From Prosthecobacter debontii (GTDB lineage: Bacteria > Verrucomicrobiota > Verrucomicrobiia > Verrucomicrobiales > Akkermansiaceae), in the NCBI GenBank assembly GCA_945885485.1, contig CAMCYT010000062.1, positions 1-12,447 on the forward strand: 12,447 nucleotides of DNA, given 5' to 3'. Below the pieces are notes generated by a model that worked only from the letters and a program-made list of their open reading frames with translations, was not told the DNA's origin and searched no databases. This document shows positions 7,533 through 12,447 of the stretch, one piece after another. Position numbers and translations under genes: made by a program. How positions within the stretch are numbered: the stretch's first letter is position 1; each line of letters begins with the position of its first letter.

Positions 7533-7545
7533 GTATAACCGATCA
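7533..7545 (+). repeat. 13-bp direct repeat, right copy
   Basis: This is identical to 7318-7330 (gtataaccgatca). Two extra bases (gt, 7531-7532) separate it from the right inverted-repeat end. Confidence 0.8.
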
Positions 7546-7561
7546 AATTCGACAGTTGCAA

Positions 7562-7584
7562 AACGATATCATAGTGATATCGTT
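7562..7584 (+). promoter_or_regulatory. Perfect 10-bp-arm palindrome, likely operator of the RHH/PIN toxin-antitoxin operon
   Basis: aacgatatca and tgatatcgtt are exact reverse complements separated by tag, ending 5 nt before the antitoxin ATG. Ribbon-helix-helix antitoxins typically bind such palindromes as dimers of dimers and repress their own operon. The site occupies the position of a ribosome-binding site, and no Shine-Dalgarno sequence is visible, so repressor binding would block initiation directly or the message may be near-leaderless. Confidence 0.75.
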
Positions 7585-7589
7585 CACTT

Positions 7590-7817
7590 ATGCCAAACTT
7601 ACTCATCCGCAATCTCCCTTCCGAGCTGCATGCAAAACTAAAAGCCTCCGCTGAAGCACATCGCCGCTCCATCAATCAGGAAACCATCGCTACTCTTTTA
7701 CAGGGATTGGAAATGAATGATTCTGACAAACTGCCAAATCTCCCCCCAGCATTTCGCCCGGCGCGACCCATAACCATGAAGCAAACGCTGAAGTTTATGA
7801 ACGAAGGTCAACGCTAA
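7590..7817 (+). CDS. Arc/FitA-type ribbon-helix-helix antitoxin
   Basis: This 75-residue protein has an N-terminal ribbon-helix-helix DNA-binding domain: the strand MPNLLIRNLP, then SELHAKLKASAEAHRRSINQE, the usual FitA/Arc-like pattern in which the strand residues contact the operator. Residues from about 43 to 75 form the acidic and proline-containing toxin-binding tail. It is expected to neutralise the PIN toxin that begins 10 nt downstream and to bind the palindrome at 7562-7584. The start is fixed by the conserved strand beginning at residue 2. It is of a different fold from the Phd antitoxin at 4211. Confidence 0.88.
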   Translation: MPNLLIRNLPSELHAKLKASAEAHRRSINQETIATLLQGLEMNDSDKLPNLPPAFRPARPITMKQTLKFMNEGQR

Positions 7818-7827
7818 TCCCATTCTT

Positions 7828-8241
7828 ATGATCATTGCTGACACTAATCTCATCATTCCTTTACTGGTCGAACACGAGGGACGCGAAAAAGCTTTAAAAC
7901 TATTGCAGCACGATCCCGACTGGCATCTCCCGGATTGGTGGCAAATCGAAGTCGCCAACACGCTCAGAAACTATGAACGCGCTGGACTTTTTTCTCGCTC
8001 AACGATCTTGGAAATACAGCTTCATACCAACTCAATTTTTCCACCATCTAACACACATCCTGTTGATCTAACGGAAACTTTGAAAATCGCCTGTGATCAC
8101 AACCTCTCTGCATACGATGCTCGGTTTATTGCGCTCGCTCGCATGTTTGGTTTAAAACTAGTAACCGAAGACCAACGGCTTCGTAAAGCCTGCCCTAACG
8201 ATACGCTTTCACTTGATGAGGCACTGGGTCTTTACTCTTGA
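7828..8241 (+). CDS. PIN-domain ribonuclease toxin (VapC/FitB-like)
   Basis: This 137-residue PIN-domain nuclease is predicted to be the toxin partner of the ribbon-helix-helix antitoxin 10 nt upstream. The acidic residues are in place: D5 (MIIADTNLIIPL), E41 (QIEVANTL), D97 (SAYDARFIALA) and D115 (VTEDQRLRKA). It belongs to a different PIN subgroup from the toxin at 4501: the two share only the catalytic framework. It ends 6 nt before the stop of the convergent glycoside hydrolase gene, with no terminator between them. It appears intact. Confidence 0.92.
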   Translation: MIIADTNLIIPLLVEHEGREKALKLLQHDPDWHLPDWWQIEVANTLRNYERAGLFSRSTILEIQLHTNSIFPPSNTHPVDLTETLKIACDHNLSAYDARFIALARMFGLKLVTEDQRLRKACPNDTLSLDEALGLYS

Positions 8242-8247
8242 ACCCGA

Positions 8248-10284
8248 TCACTCAACTTTCAAAAACAGATATTGCAACGTATCCGGGATGGTGGCTTTAA
8301 GGATGCCGTTTTCATAGGTAGCGCTGCCTTTGCCACCCAAGATGGTGACTTTAGCGTCCTTCGCTTTTAGCAACGGAATTTCCGTGGACCAAGTTTCCGT
8401 TTGATTCAACTCGCGAAAAATCACCAAGCGCGCGCTTTTCCTGTCCTGGCTGACCGATGAAAAACCCGTCCACACATAACCATCCGGCACTTGTCCGATA
8501 GGAATGATGCTGCCTGAAAAAATCGCTTCTCGTTCTTTTTTCCATGCAGCGACGAGATCGGGAATGGTTTTGAAATAATCTTCTGGAAGATTGGATACCT
8601 CAAACCAACCGAGCGGACTTGCGAACATCACGCTAGCAAACAGAGTATCCGGCGGATAATTCGCGGGAGCCAAAGGATCTCCTTGGTATTTATCTGCGTG
8701 ACGTGCCTGATTCAAAAACTCCATCCGTAATCTAACAGGATCTACGTAGCTACCCAGCGTCCATAAATTCCGCATGGTGTGATGCGGCCAGTAGCGCTTC
8801 CAATCGGTGTAGCGGTTTTCCAAAAAGATCGGTCCCACATGAATGCTGCCAAAATATCCCGGACGCAGGCCCGCTGTCGCATCAGCATCGAACACCACCC
8901 GACCTTGGGTTTTTTCTAACACTTTGCTGTAGAAACGTTCTAGGTTTATCTCCGCTGTAGGACTTTTCATTTCCACTGCATCGATTTTTACATACTCGAC
9001 CCCTTCTTTATCGAAGGCTGAAAGTAACATATCCGCATCCTTTTCCCAATGCGCCATGTCGTTCTCCGCATCAGGACCAAACCATAAACCAAATTTCATA
9101 CCTTTCTGCTTTGCCGCATCTACAAGCGGTTTTAGGCCATTTGGGAAACGCTCGGGATGGGGTTTCCAAAACTCAGGATCCGCTGAACGGAAATTTCCCC
9201 ACGCACCTTTACCTGAAGCAGAATTCCCCGTCTTACCTTTTTGCCAACCATCATCAACCTGCACTACATCCACTCCCAGCCGCGCGCCGGCCTCAACTTC
9301 CTTAAGTAAGAACTCCGCACTGATTCGCGAATCTCGATTTCGATCGCCCCAGGTGTTAGAAAGAAACATACCGTCGCGCTGTGGCTCATATTGGCGCAGG
9401 CAACGTTGGAACTTCTGCATCGCTGCAATCCGACCCGCGCGTCCTTCTTGATAAGGCACGACGGTCCATGGATAACCCGGGCCAGCAAATGTGATGCGAC
9501 GTCCCTCCCCAGCAACTCGGATGTCCCACGGCGATTTTACGGGACGCGCATGTGGCAGCGGGCCGATTTTCAGAAAGATCAAGCCGTTGCCGTTGAGTGG
9601 ATTTTCTAAATGGAACACATTGCAAGCGATCTCGAAATTATCCTGCAACGGCAACCACTCACGCTGGAAGACGAGTTCATCGTTTTGATCTGTCTGATCC
9701 AACAGCTCGACCTGAGTATAACGTAAATGCTGCGGTGCAAGCATGAGATCTTCGAGCGCTTGGATGGGCTTTTTAGGATCGGGTTTCGCCATGTTGGCTT
9801 GCTCCAGTCCATCTGGTTTTTTTATTTCCTTAGTATCCACCGACGTGATTGCTGGAGCCGCACCGCCGGAAAAGCGCAGGGTCACCCCAGCACTTTTAGG
9901 AAAAATCTGGAATTCGTAAGTGAAAGCCTCCTTGGCACCGGTCGCCACGAGTTTCACTAAAAGACATTCCTCCTCCACCGGACTGATTTTTCCCTTCTCC
10001 GTCGTGAAAACCAGCGTGCGGTTTTCGTTCGAGAGATCTCCACCGGGGTGTGGTGCGGGGTGTCTACCCGCCTGACGCAGCCATTCGGTATCGCTGGACT
10101 TGTCGCGTAAAGACGTCGCGATCAGCAACCCATCAACTATCGTCCATTTCCGCTCAACCAGACCATTCCCCACGGTGATTTCCTTTTCACTCCACTCCGC
10201 ATAGCAACCCAAATACTCCACACGCTCAGCCAAGGCTGCAGAAATGGTGAAAAGCGCAGCCAGAACAGTGAGGAAAGGTTTCAT
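8248..10284 (-). CDS. Secreted GH36-like (melibiase/alpha-galactosidase superfamily) glycoside hydrolase
   Basis: This 678-residue protein has a signal peptide (MKPFLTVLAALFTISAALA, predicted cleavage after A19). It has an N-terminal beta-sandwich of roughly 20-280 and a TIM barrel of about 300-600 with GVDVVQVDDGWQKG (D344/D345), KFGLWFGPDAEND and EYVKIDAVEM. The KxD motif there makes D435 the likely nucleophile. A C-terminal beta domain follows. The general acid is not certain: D494 in ENRYTDW lies about 60 residues after D435, the spacing I recall for GH36. The substrate is inferred to be an alpha-galactoside or related glycan, but family-level calls are safer. I chose the ATG at 10284 because the longer frame (10323) adds 13 residues before the signal peptide. 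It probably works in the periplasm or outside the cell. No transporter or other sugar gene is adjacent. Confidence 0.85.
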   Translation of the reverse strand: MKPFLTVLAALFTISAALAERVEYLGCYAEWSEKEITVGNGLVERKWTIVDGLLIATSLRDKSSDTEWLRQAGRHPAPHPGGDLSNENRTLVFTTEKGKISPVEEECLLVKLVATGAKEAFTYEFQIFPKSAGVTLRFSGGAAPAITSVDTKEIKKPDGLEQANMAKPDPKKPIQALEDLMLAPQHLRYTQVELLDQTDQNDELVFQREWLPLQDNFEIACNVFHLENPLNGNGLIFLKIGPLPHARPVKSPWDIRVAGEGRRITFAGPGYPWTVVPYQEGRAGRIAAMQKFQRCLRQYEPQRDGMFLSNTWGDRNRDSRISAEFLLKEVEAGARLGVDVVQVDDGWQKGKTGNSASGKGAWGNFRSADPEFWKPHPERFPNGLKPLVDAAKQKGMKFGLWFGPDAENDMAHWEKDADMLLSAFDKEGVEYVKIDAVEMKSPTAEINLERFYSKVLEKTQGRVVFDADATAGLRPGYFGSIHVGPIFLENRYTDWKRYWPHHTMRNLWTLGSYVDPVRLRMEFLNQARHADKYQGDPLAPANYPPDTLFASVMFASPLGWFEVSNLPEDYFKTIPDLVAAWKKEREAIFSGSIIPIGQVPDGYVWTGFSSVSQDRKSARLVIFRELNQTETWSTEIPLLKAKDAKVTILGGKGSATYENGILKATIPDTLQYLFLKVE

Positions 10285-10292
10285 GACACGAA

Positions 10293-10336
10293 GAGTCAAA
10301 AGTCTTAATGTCCAAAAGTCCAATGTCTAAAAATCA
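10293..10336. repeat. Degenerate 14-15-bp tandem repeat upstream of the GH36-like gene
   Basis: Three related units can be read: gagtcaaaagtctt, aatgtccaaaagtcc and aatgtctaaaaatca. They lie just upstream of the start codon of the minus-strand hydrolase, hence in its leader or promoter. Confidence 0.45.
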
Positions 10337-10338
10337 TG

Positions 10339-10435
10339 TTTTTACCACAAATTCCACGAATGACTCAAATTTGAAGATCATAGATCGATTGCGAAAATCT
10401 TATTCGTGCCTATTTGTGAAATTCGTGGTTAAAAA
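10339..10435. repeat. Extragenic imperfect palindrome between the GH36-like gene and hemL
   Basis: The left arm (10339-10370, ttttta then ccacaaattccacgaat) matches the reverse complement of 10401-10435 (ttttta, accacgaatttcacaaat) with scattered transitions. Each arm is built of about three degenerate cac(g/a)aat units spaced roughly one helical turn apart. Similar sequences are, from memory, common extragenic repeats in many bacterial phyla. Promoters of both divergent genes must lie in or beside it. Confidence 0.6.
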
Positions 10436-10490
10436 CTCATCATCCACCTTTGAGATTTGAATTTTGAAATTTGAAACTTAACCTACTGCC

Positions 10491-11777
10491 GTGCCCAATC
10501 TCTCCAGTAAACTCTTCGCCGTCGCCAAGCAATACATCCCGGGTGGGGTGAACTCCCCGGTTCGGGCTTTTAAAAACGTCGATGGCGAGCCGTTTTTCGT
10601 CCGTCGCGCGAAAGGTTGCCGAATCACTGATATCGATGACAAAACCTATATCGACTACATCGGCTCGTGGGGTCCGAACATTCTCGGCCACGCACCGGTG
10701 GAGATTACCAACACGATCCATCAGGTCGCCAAAGACGGAATCTCATTCGGCATCCCGAATCCGTATGAGGTCGATATGGCGAAAACAATTTGTGAATGGG
10801 TGCCGTCAGTTGAAAAAGTCCGCATGACTTCATCCGGCACCGAAGCCACAATGTCTGCGATCCGACTCGCGCGAGGTTTCACCAAACGTGACTACATCGT
10901 GAAATTCAATGGTTGTTATCACGGCCATTCGGATTCGTTACTGGTTGCAGCGGGCTCCGGAGCTCTCACTCATGGCGAGCCGGATTCCGCAGGTGTGCCG
11001 CGTGCATTTGCGGAAAAAACCATCGTGCTTTCTTATAACGATCCGGAGTCGTTAGAAAAACTCTTCCAAGAACAAGGCGATCAGATCGCGGCGATCATCG
11101 TCGAGTCCTATCCAGCCAATGCCGGCCTCGTTTTTCCGAAACCCGGATACCTCGCTCTGCTTTCATCGATCACCAAAAAATATGGAGCGCTACTTATATT
11201 CGACGAAGTCATGACGGGCTTCCGTCTCGGTAAAGCCGGTGTGCAAGGACTTGAGAATATCACCCCGGATCTTTCCTGCTTTGGAAAAGTCATCGGCGGT
11301 GGACTTCCCGTTGGAGCGTTTGGCGGTCGTGCGGACGTGATGGACATGGTCGCTCCGATTGGTCCCGTCTATCAAGCAGGAACCCTTTCGGGAAACCCGC
11401 TCGCCATGGCTGCCGGACTGGCGCAGTTGCGCGAACTTTCATCTGGCAAACCCGACGGCTTCGCTCGCCTGGATCAAATCGGCCTTCATTTCGAAACCGG
11501 ACTACGCGCATTGATGAATCAAAAAGGTATCCCGCACAGCATCAATCGCGTTGGCTCGATGTTCTGCCTCTACTTCACCGATCGCGAAATCGTGAATGTC
11601 GATGACGTGATGAAACAAGATATGGGGCTGTTCAAAAAGTTCTTCTGGGGCTGCTTGGAGCGAGGTGTCTACATCGCGCCCTCACCTTACGAGACTGGCT
11701 TCCTTTCCCTAGCCCACACCGAAGCCGATATCGATGATACATTAACTGTCTTCGAAGAAGCCCTTGCGGGGATATAG
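10491..11777 (+). CDS. hemL: Glutamate-1-semialdehyde 2,1-aminomutase (HemL)
   Basis: HemL isomerises glutamate-1-semialdehyde to 5-aminolevulinate, the last step of the C5 route to haem and other tetrapyrroles, with PLP as cofactor. The frame is 428 residues, close to the 426 of E. coli HemL, with a GTG start. Visible blocks are SKLFAVAKQYIPGGVNSPVRAF (5-26), the glycine-rich SSGTEATMSAIRLARG (114-129), GCYHGHSD (141-148), IFDEVMTGFR (236-245) with the PLP-pairing D238, and CFGKVIGGGLPVGAFGG (263-279) with the Schiff-base lysine K266. Start choice rests on the conserved N-terminus. No Shine-Dalgarno is evident. A REP hairpin begins 4 nt after its stop codon and may serve as its terminator or mRNA-end protector. 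Confidence 0.97.
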   Translation: MPNLSSKLFAVAKQYIPGGVNSPVRAFKNVDGEPFFVRRAKGCRITDIDDKTYIDYIGSWGPNILGHAPVEITNTIHQVAKDGISFGIPNPYEVDMAKTICEWVPSVEKVRMTSSGTEATMSAIRLARGFTKRDYIVKFNGCYHGHSDSLLVAAGSGALTHGEPDSAGVPRAFAEKTIVLSYNDPESLEKLFQEQGDQIAAIIVESYPANAGLVFPKPGYLALLSSITKKYGALLIFDEVMTGFRLGKAGVQGLENITPDLSCFGKVIGGGLPVGAFGGRADVMDMVAPIGPVYQAGTLSGNPLAMAAGLAQLRELSSGKPDGFARLDQIGLHFETGLRALMNQKGIPHSINRVGSMFCLYFTDREIVNVDDVMKQDMGLFKKFFWGCLERGVYIAPSPYETGFLSLAHTEADIDDTLTVFEEALAGI

Positions 11778-11781
11778 CAAA

Positions 11782-11809
11782 GGTAGGGCGGCATCGCCGA
11801 GGCCGCCGC
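11782..11809 (+). repeat. REP element 1 (GTAG plus hairpin) after hemL
   Basis: GTAG (11783-11786) abuts a perfect 6-bp stem, ggcggc (11787-11792) with gccgcc (11802-11807), across the 9-nt loop atcgccgag. A GTAG tetranucleotide at the foot of a hairpin is the hallmark of REPs mobilised by RAYT transposases, and such a gene follows. Confidence 0.88.
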
Positions 11810-11889
11810 ATGAAATGAAGAATCCACTATATCATCAACTTCTCATACCATGCAGCTCTCTCAGCGAGTGCGCCATCCCCCCAAAAAAA

Positions 11890-12348
11890 ATGAATCCCGT
11901 TAGAAAAAGTCTGCCACATGATACCCCATTATGGATTAACCCAACTCAAGAGGCTTTCTTTGTAACGATTAACGGAAAAGACCGATCACTGAACCAATTC
12001 GCCAATTCAGTGGCTTGGAGTCAAATCTTAGAATCTATCTCCTACCGAGAAACCCGCGGAGATTGGCACTGGAATTTAATCTTAGCGATGCCTGATCATC
12101 TGCATGGAATCGTTTATTTTCCTCAACGTTGCGAAATACGAAAAATGATTACCGAGTGGAAACGTTGGCTTGCAACTCAGTGTGAGTTTGAATGGCAAGA
12201 TGGATTCTTTGAGCATCGCTTACGGAATGAAGAGAGCGCTCAGGAGAAGACTAACTATATACGGATGAACCCTGTACGAGCAGGATTCGTTGAAAATTCC
12301 GATAGCTGGCCATATCAACGCGATTGGAAAAACGATTCGTCTAGGTAG
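11890..12348 (+). CDS. REP-associated tyrosine transposase (RAYT, Y1/HUH family)
   Basis: This 152-residue single-domain HUH transposase of the IS200/IS605-related RAYT family is thought to cut and mobilise REP/REPIN elements in trans. The sequence has RKSLPHDTPLWINP and AFFVTIN at the N-terminus. The metal-binding HUH motif is AMPDHLHG (H70, H72), then WQDGFFEHRLRNEES. The catalytic tyrosine is Y123 in NYIRMNPVRAG, and SWPY lies at the end. The frame is open back to inside hemL, but upstream codons run through the REP and are not protein-like, so I chose the ATG at 11890 directly before the conserved domain. The gene looks intact and AT-richer than its neighbours. Its stop codon is formed by the GTAG of the second REP. 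Confidence 0.92.
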   Translation: MNPVRKSLPHDTPLWINPTQEAFFVTINGKDRSLNQFANSVAWSQILESISYRETRGDWHWNLILAMPDHLHGIVYFPQRCEIRKMITEWKRWLATQCEFEWQDGFFEHRLRNEESAQEKTNYIRMNPVRAGFVENSDSWPYQRDWKNDSSR

Positions 12349-12371
12349 GGCGCCATCGCCGAGGGCGCCGC
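12344..12371 (+). repeat. REP element 2, overlapping the RAYT stop codon
   Basis: GTAG (12345-12348) abuts the stem ggcgcc (12349-12354) with ggcgcc (12364-12369), with the same 9-nt loop atcgccgag as REP 1. The RAYT stop TAG is bases 12346-12348 of this tetranucleotide. Confidence 0.9.
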
Positions 12372-12427
12372 GCGTAGCGAAGAGGAATCGGAACATTCAA
12401 TGGAGAATCAATAGCGATTTATTCCAT

Positions 12428-12447
12428 GCGGCGCCCTCGGCGATGGC
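12428..12447 (-). repeat. REP element 3 (inverted, cut by window end)
   Basis: gcggcgccctcggcgatggc is the exact reverse complement of bases 12352-12371 of REP 2. Together REP 2 and REP 3 make an inverted pair with a 56-nt spacer, the arrangement of a REPIN/BIME. The rest of REP 3 lies past the end. Confidence 0.88.

Larger units (their letters stand above)
10285..10490. other. Divergent intergenic region upstream of GH36-like gene and hemL
   Basis: This spacer consists almost entirely of repeat-like sequence: the tandem units at 10293-10336, the palindrome at 10339-10435, and an AT-rich stretch with repeated gaaatttga-like words at 10451-10481. I cannot name a convincing -10/-35 pair for either gene. 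Confidence 0.5.

Noticed and set aside
10389..10416. Possible hemL promoter ttgcga with tatttg at 16-nt spacing
   Set aside because: Both boxes are weak matches and fall inside the repeat palindrome, so they are not distinguishable from chance.
11764..11889. Longer RAYT reading frame starting inside hemL
   Set aside because: The first 42 codons run through the hemL end and REP 1; RAYT similarity starts at the ATG at 11890.
1..12447. tRNA, rRNA and CRISPR arrays
   Set aside because: No cloverleaf, rRNA-like segment or regularly spaced direct repeats were seen by eye; a tRNAscan and CRISPR search would be decisive.

Overview
The window looks like a chromosomal segment of a moderate-GC Gram-negative bacterium, most likely from the Verrucomicrobiota. 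I infer this from the style of the SNF2 helicase, the LURP-one-like protein, the secreted GH36-like enzyme, the RAYT/REP family and the degenerate extragenic palindromes. No rRNA or other taxonomic marker is present, so the phylum is a guess. Genes are tightly packed on both strands and no gene-free stretch exceeds about 270 bp.

Layout: 1-1224 is the C-terminal two thirds of the replication-restart helicase PriA (+), cut by the window edge. It is followed by a strong hairpin terminator and the convergent SWIM-SNF2 helicase (-, 1407-4115), which carries an in-frame low-complexity and palindromic insert. A Phd-type antitoxin and PIN toxin pair (+, 4211-4878) follows. Next come a LURP-one/Tubby-like protein and the tRNA t6A dehydratase TcdA (both -, probably co-transcribed as tcdA then LURP-one-like gene). 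PdxA of vitamin B6 synthesis (+) is transcribed divergently from tcdA. Between pdxA and a second toxin-antitoxin pair (ribbon-helix-helix antitoxin plus PIN toxin, + strand, with a perfect 10-bp-arm operator palindrome) lies a roughly 200-bp MITE-like element flanked by 13-bp direct repeats. A secreted GH36-like glycoside hydrolase (-, 8248-10284) and HemL of the C5 haem pathway (+, 10491-11777) are divergent around a palindrome-rich spacer. The window ends with a REP-associated tyrosine transposase (RAYT, 11890-12348) bracketed by REP hairpins, the last of which is cut by the window end.

Functionally this is housekeeping (DNA replication restart, tRNA modification, PLP and haem synthesis) interspersed with small accessory modules: two toxin-antitoxin pairs, one RAYT/REP system, one MITE-like insertion and several degenerate extragenic repeats. 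PdxA supports synthesis of PLP, the cofactor of HemL, but nothing shows they are co-regulated. I see no new multigene defence or biosynthetic system. The most informative signals are the REP/RAYT cassette with a compensatory stem change and the REP-borne stop codon, and the MITE-like element with a predictable empty site.
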